NCBI GenBank assembly: GCA_948146395.1
Contig: OX411547.1
Location: 60,204,566 to 60,268,565 of the forward strand
Origin: Fragum whitleyi
Taxonomy: Eukaryota; Mollusca; Bivalvia; Cardiida; Cardiidae
DNA length: 64,000 nt
Direction of reading: 5' to 3'
Positions 10,539 to 22,092 of this stretch are shown one piece after another. Below the pieces are notes generated by a model. The model was not told the DNA's origin. It saw only the letters and a program-made list of their open reading frames with translations, and did no database searches. The first letter of the stretch is position 1. The number at the start of each line of letters is the position of its first letter. A program made the position numbers and the translations under genes.

Positions 10539-11220
10539 TGATAGTTGTGTAATTGTACAGGATTATTTCATTTTGATGCAATAAACTGTATGTCTATGTC
10601 AAGTTGAGATATACAAAATAGGCCGAAGTGTATTCACATCCTGTTCACGTGATGTGTGTTCTCAAAAAACCCGAAATGAATTTATCTTGTGTTCATTTTG
10701 CGGTTTTGTTAAATCTAAGTTGGAATTGCTCCGCATTCCAACTTAAAAATCGTTTTCTACAAACCAATGGGCTTTGTTTTATGTTGGTATCTATAAGTAG
10801 GGCAAAAGTCCCACCCTATTTTTGTGTCCGGTTTATTTACTCTTTTTATAGTCTCTTTTCATACATGGGGGTATAAATCGATAAATGCGACAAAAAATGC
10901 CCATACATTTAGCCAATAAAAATAAGCATAAGACCGTGTGGATATGACCATGACCATTTGCATATTCAACGCTGTTAATTCACCATGTCTTAACTTGATG
11001 TGAAAATCAAGTCGTTGAAGATCGTAATGTTTTTTTTCATCATTTTTTTTAAAACTTATAATATACATCTATCTAAAAGAAATAAGGTCATCATATTTCT
11101 GAGGTGCCATTGTGAAGCCGTGAGTCGATATGGACTTAAGGTGGGGGCCCCTGATAGTTTCGTAACGTTTCCAAAGTCATGTACTTTAACAGCGTTAACA
11201 GATGTTTCCTAATTATTTCA

Positions 11221-11304
11221 CGAGGAAACCTCGGTTAACATTGTAAATGATTATGTGTTCTGAAATGTTGCGGAACTATTACGGATCCACTACCTTCAAC
11301 ACAA
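11221..11304. mobile_element. Half of a palindromic MITE (family C)
   Basis: GAGGAAACCTCGGTTAACAT, GAAATGTTGCGGAACTATTA and CCACTACCTTC match the right half of the complete copy at 38113-38269. Confidence 0.65.
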
Positions 11305-11335
11305 TGGCACTACGTCTGTTGCGCCTCATTTGCCA

Positions 11336-11620
11336 GCCCGATAAGCTAAGTCGGTAGAGCATAGGACTTTTGGAGATCGATCGAGTGGGTTCGATTCCCG
11401 GGCTGGTACACTAACAAACTAACTGTCTTTCGGATGAGACGTTAAACCGAGGTCCAGTGAGAGGGTGCTTTACACCGAGCACGTTAAAAAGCCGTGGCGG
11501 ATCTGGGCATTAGTTTCGTCATATATCCTATCCCCGTAAAATCTAACCGTCTTCTTGGGACGTCACTGATATAGGCATATTCTACGGTAGCGACGATAAA
11601 TAAACGAAAATAAATAAACT
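11336..11620 (+). mobile_element. tRNA-headed SINE, second family
   Basis: The head GATAAGCTAAGTCGGTAGAG carries box A, and GGGTTCGATTCCCGGGC carries box B. The body has TCTTTCGGATGAGACGTTAA, GTGCTTTACACCGAGCACG and GGTAGCGACGATAAATAAAC. It is clearly homologous to 21701-21984 across the whole length. Target duplications are not clear here. Confidence 0.85.
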
Positions 11621-11744
11621 GCCCCTCCTGAAAGAAAGTGGTTTGTGCAAAGCATTGGCACGTACTGATTTAGTTGGGACGAATTTGTCAGTATAATTTT
11701 GAAAAGAATCAAATGTTCCCTACTTTCGTGTATTGGTATTTCGA

Positions 11745-13520
11745 GGGGTCAGCGCAACACTATTGTAACTACATTTTAAAAAATTTTACAGGAGAGGGAA
11801 AAACTGATTAAAACTTTTTTCGGCTTAATCTTAAAACTTGAAATCTCTAAAATAGATACTAAATTACATTGAAAATATATACCAATCCGATTATTTTAGA
11901 TATTTTGAAAATAATGATTTTAATTATTTTTTTTACTTACCATAGTGTTGCTCGGAAAATGCTGTCCTTTCTTCAATTCATTGTACTACAAAACTATTGT
12001 AACTATACTTACAATGCTTTTTGAAATTTTCTTTCAGGAAATGTAAGTTTTTCACATGTTTCAAGACTATTGTAACTACAATTATTAATTCTGAGAAAAG
12101 CCTTTTCTTATGCTTCAACATTGAATAATTTGACCCAGGGGGGCATATATTCTTTGAAGTATTGTCTGTCCATCTGTCTGTTCATTTGCCTTTTTCAACT
12201 TAACTGAAAACTAGATATTTAAGTTCCTGTAACATTTAAACTGTTTAAGATAAAATGTTCATTTTTTGCCCTTGCAATACATTGATCAATCTGGAGCATA
12301 CAGTTGATGTCAGTTTGTCTGCCTGTCCATTAAAACAAATGTCTGCCTATCAATCTGTCTGTCTGTCTATTTATCTGCTGAAAAAATAAGCTGTGAACTA
12401 AATATATCCCTAAGTTTTCAAAAACTAAGTTACAATGCTAATATTTAGCATTCATCTTTCTTAACAACAATGTACATTTAAGGAGGTGCATATCATCTAG
12501 GTCAAAGTTTACCCTTAAAAAGTATCCATGAACTTGAGAAGGGCATTATCATTAAGGTCAAGGTCAATATTTCAACCTTATCCCAAAGAATGAACTTGAA
12601 ATTTCAATCAGCAATTTTAACATTTTTCCTGTAACTTTTATTTACAATGCTCACATTAGGCATGAATGTAACTTAAACAATACATTTATTTAAAGACAAG
12701 TTCAAGGTCATTTGTCAAGGTCAGAATTTCAAATGCAGCCATTTCAAACGTATTAGTGTTCCATGAACACATGTGGTTTGTATGTCAATAACATCAATTC
12801 ACAATGCATGAAGTGAATTTAATGCCATGAGTGGAATGACAAATTTTGGCCCATTACCTTAATGTTGAATTTGAAAACTTGTATAGTCTTGAACTCTCCC
12901 ATTTTCTTGAAGCTCTCATAGAATATGAAACACTTCTGCTTATGATTTTGCCGAAGTCCTCTGCAAGTGCCAATGTCAACCATGAAGGTCAAACAAATAA
13001 ATAGCTCCACACTTAAGTTGTATAGAATTGTAAATATATCCCAAAATCATTTTTGTTTCAGTTTGCAATGTCTCTCATTACATCTGCCAGTCTGTCTGTT
13101 TGTCTAATCCATTTTTGTAACTTGTAACAATAGTTTTGATATATATCTAAAATTAAATTTAAAACTCTTGATGATTTATGTCTTTTAGAGAGCAACAGAC
13201 CTTATTTCAATATCACTCTTGAAAATTACACTCAGCATTAGCCCTGGTGTCTAGACAACTTTGTAAAAGTTTTTAATAATTTTTGGGTGATTGGAACTAA
13301 TCAGTTTATGAGCAAACATAATTTAGAATCAAATTATTTAATAGATTCCAGGTTTCAGGTATTTCCAGATCAAATTTCAAATTGTGCATCAATTGTCCAG
13401 TCTGACATATGCTATGTATTACCTGTATCTAAATTGAATTACCCAGTATGAACTCATTGTGTACAACGGATAGTAATATAAATTACATTTCCAATCAAAA
13501 TTTTCATTTTCTTTTTACCA
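11745..13520. other. AT-rich interior of the 4.9-kb TIR element
   Basis: It has short CTGTCTGTC-type runs at about 12165-12185 and 12310-12375, and AAGGTCAAGGTC-like phrases at 12560 and 12700. No ORF over 63 codons. I see no transposase remnant on either strand. Confidence 0.5.
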
Positions 13521-13524
13521 TTCA

Positions 13525-14790
13525 AAGACTAAGAGACCAATATGCCTGATTTCCATGTTGCTATGAAAAATTCCTGTTTATGTGGCAAATATTGGTTTCC
13601 AATAATTTTCTTAGGATGAAAGATTCATAAAGGTGTCTTTTGACTAGAGGACTATGATGATCCTTAATTTCTCGTCATGACCACTGGAACATCACATTAA
13701 TAAGATTTGCGGATGTCCACCAGTTGTTTACAACTTTATGAACCTAAATGTTAGCGCCCTAGACAGTTTTCAAATAACATGATTACTTGAAGTTTCCAAA
13801 TTTGGCCCTTAATTGCATCGATGAATATTATCGCCAAACTCTATCTCACACATATTGTCGGGGGGACAATCAAATTTTTTCAAATAAATTTTGAAAAGGG
13901 TCACTCAATAAACATTCATGCCAAGTTTGGTTTAAGTTGGCCCATTGATGTGGGAGGAGAAGATGTTTGTAGATTTCACATTCAAAAGTATGCCATATTT
14001 GGGGGTCAATTTAAATTTCATGAAAAAGGTTTTAGAAAGATTACCTAAGGAATATTTCTGCCAAGTTTGATGAAGTTGGCCAACTGGTTATAGATGACAA
14101 ATTTAAAGCTTTCAGGGAAAAAACACAACATTCCCACTCTGCAATACCATATTTAGGGGTAAAACAAAAATTCACAAACAAGTTTTGAGAAGGGTCACCC
14201 TATGCACATTCATGCCAAGTTTGGTTAATTGGTAAATATATTGGAAAAAATGATCTTACATTTCAGAATAAAAAAAATAGATATGCCCTGCCATGAGATA
14301 ATTTGGTGAGCAATCAAAATTTCAGGAGCAGATTTTGAGAAAGGTTACACAAGGAACATTTCTGCAAAGTTGGGTTGAAATCGGCCCATTTGGTGATAAA
14401 TAAAAATTTTGCAAACAAAGTTTAAAAAGGATCACAGAACAAACATTTATGCAAGGTTTGGTTGAAATTTAGTCCAGTGGTTATAAAGGAGGTGTTTAAA
14501 GAACTGTTGTCGACTTCTGACAGCAAGAAGAATTGATTGATTGATTGATTGATTGATTGAAAGGGGTTTTACGCCGCTTTCAACATTATTTCAGTTATAT
14601 CGCGGCGGCTGGAGTACCTAACAATGGATTCCTGGTATTTCTCTCACCCATACTACCATTATATCCTTTCCTAGCCTCCAGCTGCTATCCCACATAAGTC
14701 TACGATTATCGACCCATTGGCGGGAGACAGCAAGAAGAACAAAACTGATCACAACAGTTAACCTTGAGCGCAGCCTAAGATAAGCTAAAA
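13525..14790 (+). mobile_element. Third tandem-repeat element, decayed, split by a SINE
   Basis: Units with GCCAAGTTTGGTTTAAGTTG, CATGCCAAGTTTGGTTAATT and GAAATCGGCCCATTTGG are diverged versions of the 8271-9085 core. The end CAACAGTTAACCTTGAGCGC AGCCTAAGATAAGCTAAAA matches the shared terminus. A truncated SINE interrupts it at 14533-14725. It lies inside the 4.9-kb TIR element. Confidence 0.6.
14533..14725 (-). mobile_element. 5'-truncated SINE with 14-base target duplication
   Basis: GACAGCAAGAAGAA occurs at 14519-14532 and 14726-14739. The body matches the SINE at 23775-24058, with CGCGGCG, AATGGATTCCTGG and a seven-unit TTGA/TCAA tail. It extends further 5' than the copy at 7262 but still lacks the tRNA head. 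Confidence 0.9.
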
Positions 14791-16430
14791 AATAGATGTC
14801 TACTGGCTGAATCCAAATTATTGCCTATGAGTATGGTATCAACATATTGGTTGAAGCTTCATAGTAAATATCCAGACTGTCTAGCTTTTTATTTCAAAGG
14901 AAAGGATTTTTAAAAGATTTCTTTCCAGCGACATATTATATGTTTCATGGTTTTTTAACAATGACATGTTTCTTTAATGGTTCAGTATACTTATTGATGG
15001 CAGTTCAGAAAAGATATAGCAATGGTGTGTGTTTTCCATCTGTTTGTCCATTCTGTTAACTTTCTCTTAGGGTCGCAATAGAAAGAGTCAAAAGTGTTCA
15101 TCATATTTCCATCAAACTTTCCAAGAAAGATTGTACCATCTTAAGGATTTTGCCTTTCAAAAACTGGTAAAGTTTCCCAGTATTACAGAAAATATGATAA
15201 TTTGGTTGAAGTAGTCTTGCAGAGTCCACAGCTCTATTTGCTCATCTTCAACCCTGCATAGAATGATTTTACAATTATACATAAAAATCATATGTTAAGC
15301 TCACAGGAAAATGGGTCTTATGAAAACTAATTAAATCCTTGTTAAAGTGGGATGAGTCCTAAATTTTCATTTTAGTCCATCTTGCTTGAGAGACCATGTC
15401 CATTAAATGAACATTTTATTAAGCTACCAATTTCAAACTGCCTTTCTTTATAAATCAAAATAACTTATTACTGGTCTAAAAAATTATGTAATTGAATTCT
15501 ATGTTGGTAAAAACTCATGAGAATCATTTCAACGAGACGATTCTTTTGAGTTTTAAACAACATAGGATTATTGAGAAATTTTAAATTACATACAATGTCA
15601 TATTCACTCAAAATCATTATTTTAATTTGTTAATAAAATGTGTACAATAAGCCATTATCCTCCTTTTTATGACCCATGTTTGGTGGTCCTGTAAGTGCAG
15701 GCTGATCTAAGTCTTTATTGATTGTCCCCTTAACTTTTATGTATAGCAGGAAAATGTTGAGAACGGCATTATCCCCGGTTAAATAACATTTAACCTAAAA
15801 CAATCAGTTTTCAATAGGTTTAAGTCATAATTAGCTTGACTTTTTGTAGCATTATTTTACGACAGATTTAACCTTTGAAATTCTTGGGTATTTTTTTTAA
15901 TAATGCTTGTTATATCTGAATTTAACAAATTTTGTGATGTTTTACAAACAAATGCAACATAATTGTGATAACATTCACTAAATAACTTGATATGATTATT
16001 AGCTTCCATTTTTATGACCTTCCCAGCCTTTTGGTCCAAAGTTTTGATATATTACTGGAACATAATTATTATTAATGTACAGATCTATCAGGTCCTTTTT
16101 CAATCAGTAGAGTCTCACAGGCCCATGCCACCAGCCTCCTGCTTGAAAATATTCATTTTGAAGAGAATAGTTACACATTATAGTCATCTAGAAGCAGAAA
16201 TTATCTAATTAAGTAATGAAAATTAGCATACTGTTAGCAACCATTATTTCTAGCTATGAATGTAGGGTCAAAATCAGATATTTTAACAGTTATTTAGTTT
16301 TATATTGTACTTTTAGTTTGATATAGATAAATGATATTAAAAAAACATTTTTCAAATTAATTTCTCCCTTTGTAAGGATGGGAAAAAGTGAATGGAATAA
16401 TATCTGAAATGTCTGATCCCTGTTATTCTG
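14791..16430. other. Right interior of the 4.9-kb TIR element, nothing recognised
   Basis: AT-rich sequence, no repeat shared with other parts of the window, and no coding signal. Confidence 0.5.
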
Positions 16431-16741
16431 TTCTGCAAAACTATTGTAAATGGACTTACAATAGTGTTGCAATTCAAAAAAGTAACTTTTAAAATACAAT
16501 AATTTAGAAAACTAGATTATCTTTCTTAATTGTAAAGCAAAAGACCTGAAATTTCAGCAAAAGATATAAATGATACAAATGAATCCAAAAATGCAAAAAA
16601 GTGCATTTTGGTAAAATATGTAGTTACAATAGTGTTGCGCCGAGCCCTCGATTTGTGCTAAAAAGCCCCAAATGTTTTGGTTATGAATGTTAATTTCATT
16701 AAAATGCTTACCAGAATCAATCCAAAATCAGAGATCCACCA

Positions 16742-16997
16742 GGGGCCCGTTTACTAAGCTTCTAACGAAAAAATTAATCGTTAGTCAAAATAAAAAATCG
16801 TTCCAGGTGTTTTCGTTCATTGTTGGATTCTGCCTTTCAATATCTCATTGGAATCGTCTTCAAAAGACGACTCCAAAGAGATAATACATAGCAGAATTCC
16901 ATACTTAATTACTACTGTAGAATCAACTTTAATTTTTGACTTACGCAAAAAGGATCGTAAGATATTCGAATTCAGATATTCAGTAAAACGGACCCCT
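16742..16997. mobile_element. MITE family D (GGGGCCCGTTTACTAA ends)
   Basis: The left end is GGGGCCCGTTTACTAAGCTT; the right end is the complement, GTAAAACGGACCCC. The centre pairs CATTGGAATCGTCTT with AAGACGACTCCAAAGAG. TTTTTGACTTACGCAAAAAG marks the subterminal region. Confidence 0.8.
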
Positions 16998-17575
16998 GTT
17001 GACTAAGAAAATTTAAATGACACACACAGCTTGAATTGGCATCTAAGAAAAGGATAACACAATTTTACAAGAAAATTTTGTTGTTCAACAATATCTTTGG
17101 AATTACTGTCCGACAAAACATGAAAAAACTACTCCAAGTCCTACCTTTTGCACACATGCATCCAATTAGTCTCATATTTTATTGTAACGGATGCGACTAG
17201 TCCAAAATAGCATCGCATTCCGAGGACAGAAATACTAGCATCCAATCAGAGATCACATGACCAACCACTGTCTAGATTTTAGTAAGTTTGGCTTTGCTAT
17301 ACTATTTTTAGCGCAACATAGACTAACGTATCGCCGTTATCTCAACTTTTGCTATCATTCGTGTTTAACATCAATAGAGAAAATGACTGTTCATTGAAAA
17401 TTAAGAAAATAAGCCTTTCCAACGAAAGATTTACAATTAAAGTTTTCTAGTGCAACGTGTTTTTGTGATTCAGTATATATAAAATGAATTATATATCAAG
17501 TAAAAGCAGAACATATTTGGTGAACTTAATACCATTCGGAAAGATTCAAATTACAGCTATTGTAGTACATGTAGT
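16998..17575. other. No feature recognised
   Basis: AT-rich spacer between MITE D and the palindromic complex. ATGCGACTAGTCCAAAATAG with GCATCGCATTCCG is a small imperfect inversion of no clear meaning. Confidence 0.5.
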
Positions 17576-18317
17576 TGTTAATGGCCCTGTCACACCTCAA
17601 CGGTTTAGCCAGTGTGTGCCTAACGCGTTTGAGAAAACGACTAATAGGGTTGTCACACCTTAACGTTTTCGCCAGTGTGTGCGGAACGTGTTGGATTTTA
17701 TATTACACGCTACCGATACGTCGGCTATGCCATGGACACGTTCCTCACACGCTATCGGAACGCTGTAACACGTTGGCATACTTTGCGATACTCTGAGTAT
17801 CTTAAAAAAATGTGCATGCAGAAAATTTCTCAGCGTGTGCCGAACGTATTGCATATGTAAATGTGCATGTACGAATGTATGAACTTTTTACGTGTATATA
17901 TTTGTATGTTCGTAGAACGACTTGAAAAGCCTTTAAGCTGCTTGTCTTTTCTTCAATATAAATATGTCTAACTTAAAAGATATTTTAAAAATTCCTTTAC
18001 GGATTTTCTCAATTTCTGAAATTGTCGAGATGGATAATGTAGCGTAAATGTGTATTAATCAGTGTCTTTTATATATGCGTTTTTACTTTGGTCAGAATAA
18101 CCATTTGACCTTTATGGATTTACCTATAAACATGTACGTCGCTGTACCTAGTTGACATAATACAAGACATGTTATATAACATGAATTCGATTTTTTTTAA
18201 GTATTATCGGGACCACAATATTATTGTAAACAGGGTGTATATTGATAAACCTACTGGGGCATGACATAGGTAAATTGGCAATGCACATGATAAATAACTA
18301 TTTTAGAGCTGCTTCTT

Positions 18318-18388
18318 GTCGATGGGAAATAGCTAAGACGGCTAGGCACAGTGACTATTGTCGTGGTGAACACGGTTCAAATACCAAT
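18318..18388 (+). repeat. tRNA-like module M1 (left outer)
   Basis: AATAGCTAAGACGGCTAGGC then GGTTCAAATACC gives A- and B-box-like stretches at tRNA spacing. It aligns with module M4 read on the opposite strand, so it belongs to the palindrome arms. It is not a functional tRNA gene; the stems do not close. Confidence 0.5.
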
Positions 18389-19058
18389 GTTAACAAATTT
18401 CGTATTTTTATCATTCATTTTTTGAACAGTTCGCACTATTTTATTGTTTTTGGTGGGGACTGCTTACAAGACTTCCCAACAGGGTTTGTAAATCATAGTT
18501 TCTTATCAATTTTAAAAGACGAGAGGACGGAAAGTTTAATAATATCAAAGATGTTTTAGTAGTCAAAAACTTTAATAATGAAGGTGTTTAACAAATTTCA
18601 AATGTTGATTTCACCTTTTTTTGGAGACAATGTGCATTTTTATAACTGAGAAGGGACCGTTATGTCAAAGGGCTTCCTGATGTCAAAAGTATCGAAGGAC
18701 AAGCTCGATTACAGTATCTTGCTTTAGTCTTACGAAGGAGTATTAGGCTGCTGTCGGCATGCCCAAGGAAAGAAAGGGAAGTTCTGGAAAATCAATGCTG
18801 CCATTGAGCGAGCAGTATTGAAAATTGCTACGACATTGAAAGGACCTTTAACATTCATTAAAATGTACTGTTTGTTTAAATTTAAATGTAAATAAATAAA
18901 AAAAAGATTAACTAAGAAATATATATTTATAAAGACATTTTACTATTTAAAAAGACATACATTTACACAAGAAACTTGCATGTATACACAAGAGAATTCG
19001 TGAAAATATGATAAAGAAGAAATAAAAAAAAAATATCAATAGAAAAAAAATCATTGAT

Positions 19059-19140
19059 CTATGTACGACTCGAACCTATGCGCATACAGTGCGGCGTTTG
19101 GACGCCTTTTGGTAATCCTTGCTAACCATTTGGCCACGGG
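19059..19140 (-). repeat. tRNA-like module M2 (left inner), Ser/Leu-type
   Basis: The minus strand reads CGTGGCCAAATGGTTAGCAA, a D-arm of the kind found in class II (Ser/Leu) tRNAs, and later GGTTCGAGTCG as T-arm/B box. The spacing of about 50 bases between them allows a long variable arm. Its counterpart is M3. Confidence 0.6.
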
Positions 19141-19429
19141 GACTTTTGATTGCATTGAGCAACGTGGGTTTAAATAGTATTTATCTCCAATTAACACCGG
19201 ATAATTGATAGTTAACCTGCAACGTCTACAGGTAGATATTGGATTTTCCCTGAAATGTTTACAATAGCGTGTTGAGTTTATACACTATTTTGTTATGCGC
19301 ATGCCGTCGTTTTACAGACTTATGGCCCTGTCACACCTTAACGTTTTAGCCAGCGTGTGTCTAACGCGTTTGAGAAAACGACTAAGTCTGTACAACGTCG
19401 GCATACGCTGACTTACATTTACTTTTTGC

Positions 19430-19640
19430 CAATTCACGAATCGCTTGTAGTGTGTTCATAGCGAGTTTGAACGTGTGAGTAACGCGTGAGTTACATGTCC
19501 AGAACGCGTTGATAGCGTATCTCAGCGTATATCAACGTTCTTGAGCGTGTGTCCAACGTTCTCGTAACGTCCTCGGAACGTACTTAGCGTGTTTGTAACG
19601 CGCTGCCAACGTGTTCTAACGTGTTCGTAGCGTGTTTGGA
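19430..19640 (+). repeat. CGTGT-rich array, spacing near 10-11 bases
   Basis: AACGTG, AGCGTG, AACGCG, AACGTT and similar six-mers recur about every 10 bases from GAGTTTGAACGTGTGAGTAA to TCGTAGCGTGTTTGG. The intervening bases are not conserved, so this is periodic spacing of a short core rather than a classic minisatellite. Similar stretches lie at 19985-20180 and 20580-20800. Confidence 0.75.
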
Positions 19641-19984
19641 ATGATAATAAAAATTCTGCAAGAAATTACCACTTCAAATAAATTCTTTAGATATATAAAC
19701 AGGCCACCGACCACTACACTTGTTCAAATACAAAGTTTATTGGTTCATGTAAAAGAAAAATGGGAAAAGACGGAAAGACGGTTCAATTAGACACATTTAT
19801 ATGGAAGAAAAGACAAGCAGCTTAGAGGCTTTTCAAGTCGTTCTCAGACCGGCCTTAAGAAACATTCAAATATATACATATAAAAAGTTCATACATACGT
19901 ACATGCACATATACATATATTTACGATAAAGTGACGGTAGAACTTCAAGACAAATATGCAGCGAAACCTAAACATATTCGTTGA

Positions 19985-20180
19985 ATACTGAAACGCTGTC
20001 TACGCCAGAAACACGCCGTGAACACGCTGGCAACGCGCCGGACACACGTTCAGTACGCTGGAGACACGCTATGCACACGTTCTCTGTAAGCTGGGGACAC
20101 GCTAGAAGCACGTTAAAATTTTGGCGAACGTGTTTCTAGCGTGTCCGTAGCGTATTTGAACGAGCTCCTAGCGTGTCTAC
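19985..20180 (+). repeat. Second CGTGT/ACACG array
   Basis: ACACGCCGTGAACACGCTGG is followed by ACACG, ACGTTC and GCGTG cores at about 10-base steps. The dominant orientation switches near 20120 from ACACG to CGTGT, so this array itself is a partial palindrome. Confidence 0.7.
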
Positions 20181-20420
20181 ATTCGGAACATCGCTCGGAC
20201 TTTTCCGTAACTTGAAAAGTACCTCGGACGTAAGTGTAGTAATTTTGGGTCATGTTTTAGGTAATTCGGCTCCTGGTGGTACATCGGTTAATACGCATGA
20301 AGAAAATCACATTTTGTTAATTCTTTCCGATCGTGTTTCGAAATCTTTTAGGCATATTATAATTTGATAACAAAACGCAGTAAACCACTGCGTTTCGTTA
20401 TCAAATTATAATATGCCCAC
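20181..20420 (+). mobile_element. Palindrome-ended repeat (family O)
   Basis: CATTCGGAACATCGCTCGGA, ACGTAAGTGTAGTAATTTTG and GGTAATTCGGCTCC are shared with 47570-47800. It ends in a long hairpin at 20361-20416: GCATATTATAATTTGATAAC against its complement around ACGCAGTAAACCACTGCGT. It sits between arrays of the palindromic complex. Confidence 0.65.
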
Positions 20421-20579
20421 TTTTATTCTTTCGTTGATTTTATTTTATGCAACGTCATCCTTAGCAGGATCGTTGATGTTTGTGACGTCATATAAACCAA
20501 CACGCGAAATGACGCGCTTTCATGGCTGCGTCCGTATTATTCCCGAGGTCTATTCCGTAGAATCGCCGAATGTTCCCGA

Positions 20580-20803
20580 TTGAGCGTGTCTATAGCGTAC
20601 TGGGCGTGTTCGGAACGTGTTCGGAACGTTGCGGAGCGTGTTTCAACACGTTCGGCATGCACAAATTGTTTTTGAGATACTCAACGTATCGCAACGTATG
20701 CCAACGTGTTACAGCGTGCCGATAGCGTGTGAGGAACGTGTCCATAGCGTAGCCGACGTATCGATAGCGTGTAGTATAAAATCCAACACGTTCCGCACAG
20801 GGA
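20580..20803 (+). repeat. Third CGTGT array, inverse of 17683-17850
   Basis: GAGCGTGTCTATAGCGTACT then AACGTGTTCGGAACG and so on with 10-base steps. From about 20640 it is the reverse complement of 17683-17850 at roughly 90% identity by eye. Confidence 0.75.
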
Positions 20804-20989
20804 ACGTAATAATGAACACCGAGTTTGCTTTTGACAAAAATAAAAAATAAATAAATAGAAAATAACTAAAACAGGTTTGTGGTATTACGACTATGCAGAG
20901 AGAAGAAGCGTTCATTTCGATACTCCTTTACTCGTGAAGATGAGTGAATTACTCGTGCGGCATTACGTCATATGAACATTTTATTGGAT

Positions 20990-21378
20990 TTTTGAATATT
21001 AATATTATCTACAAAACAAAATATTACGTGAAATAAAAAGGACTTTTTCAAACGATTCATTTACGCTCCAAAATCACTGAAAAGGGTAAGATCAACAACT
21101 TCATTCCAGACTTATATAGCTAGAATATGTATGAATCGCAAATTCACTGACATAATTAAAATTCTAGGCGTCTGGTTGGTTCTTGAAGAAATGGGAAACT
21201 TTTTATTGATTTTGTATGCATGTTTTATCAAAGGTAGGTAATGTATATAAGTAATTTTGATCATCCCGAACAAAATAAGTGATTTTGAATCTACTCCCTT
21301 TAATTTCACTCATTCAATATTATCCGAAACTCGTTCTGAAATCAATCAAATTATCAATTACACGATCTTGTTAGCTGT
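20990..21378. mobile_element. MITE family A, copy 6 (diverged)
   Basis: The right end reads ATTACACGATCTTGTTAGCT, and the internal part has TAATTTTGATCATCCCGAAC and ACTCCCTTTAATTTCACTCA as in other copies. The left terminus is decayed, so the start is approximate. Confidence 0.6.
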
Positions 21379-21700
21379 AATCGTCTTTTGAAAGTGTTTG
21401 GTACGGTGTACACAGAATCGACATTATAGTGGCCGCCTACAGGACACCATAATTTCGTCCATTGTTGCAGCTTTTTAATTTTCGCCTAGTCTTCAACAAA
21501 AAACCCTTAAACTTTGATTATATAAAATGTTGTGGGTTCGTAAATCAGTTGACAGTTAAGAAATGAAAAGAGTGGTATAAACTCAACACGCTATTGTAAA
21601 CATTTTAGGTAAAATCCAATATCTACCTGTAGACATTGCAGGTTAACTATCAGTTATCCGGTATAAATTGAAGATTTAAATTGTATTTAAACATACATAT

Positions 21701-21984
21701 GCCCGATTAGCTCAGTTGGTAGAGCACCGGACTTCAAAACCATTGGAGTTCGGCGGCGTGGGTTCGATTCCCGGGCTGGTACACTAATAAAAACTAATTG
21801 TCTTTCGGATGAGACGTTAAACCGAGGCCCCGTGAGACGGTGCTTTACACCGAGCACGTTAAAGAACCATGGCGGATCTCAGCAGTATCCTTGCACTATC
21901 CCCCGTAACAACTAACCGTCTTCTGGGGGCGTCGCTCATATGGGCATGTGCTACGGTAGCGACGATAAATAAACGGAAATACAC
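21701..21984 (+). mobile_element. tRNA-headed SINE, second family, with proven empty site
   Basis: Box A is TAGCTCAGTTGGTAGAGC and box B GGGTTCGATTCCCGGGC; the body is as in the copy at 11336. ACATATGCC occurs at 21695-21703 and 21985-21993, the target duplication. The opposite arm of the large palindrome (about 19140-19190, read in complement) shows the same sequence without the SINE, which gives an internal empty site. Confidence 0.9.
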
Positions 21985-22009
21985 ACATATGCCAAATCAA
22001 TCAAAAGTT

Positions 22010-22092
22010 GTTGTGGCCAAGTGGGTAGGGTGGTGGTCCCTATCACGCAAAACTTGTCTACTCTACGCGTATGGGTTCGATTCGTATTCTGG
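22010..22092 (+). repeat. tRNA-like module M3 (right inner), Ser/Leu-type
   Basis: TTGTGGCCAAGTGGGTAGGG and, about 45 bases on, TGGGTTCGATTCG give good A- and B-box matches. It is the mirror image of M2 across the palindrome centre. Acceptor-stem pairing is poor and no 3' tail typical of a SINE follows. Confidence 0.6.

Larger units (their letters stand above)
9734..11220. other. No gene seen; two tandem duplications only
   Basis: Outside the duplications at 10149-10538 the sequence is unique within the window and AT-rich. ORFs of 67-82 codons here are not supported by any motif. Confidence 0.5.
11742..16650. mobile_element. 4.9-kb TIR element without visible transposase
   Basis: The left end CGAGGGGTCAGCGCAACACT ATTGTAACTACA is matched by the complement of the right end, CGAGGGCTCGGCGCAACACT ATTGTAACTACA (31 of about 33 positions alike). 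ATTT flanks both ends (11738-11741, 16651-16654), a possible 4-base target duplication. Subterminal copies of CTATTGTAACTA with TACTTACAAT lie at about 11995 and 12060 on the left and at 16438-16475 in inverse on the right. The interior holds an AT-rich unassigned stretch, a decayed tandem-repeat element and a SINE. No ORF over 75 codons is credible. Superfamily unknown. Confidence 0.75.

Noticed and set aside
13821..14048. 75-codon plus ORF
   Set aside because: It lies in the decayed tandem-repeat element and has no motif.
17575..17860. Overlapping ORFs on both strands in the CGTGT region
   Set aside because: Open frames follow from the periodic CGT cores, which contain no stop codons; both strands are open equally.
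21701..21780. Possible functional tRNA gene
   Set aside because: Boxes A and B are good, but the sequence continues into a SINE body shared with 11336-11620 and has target duplications.
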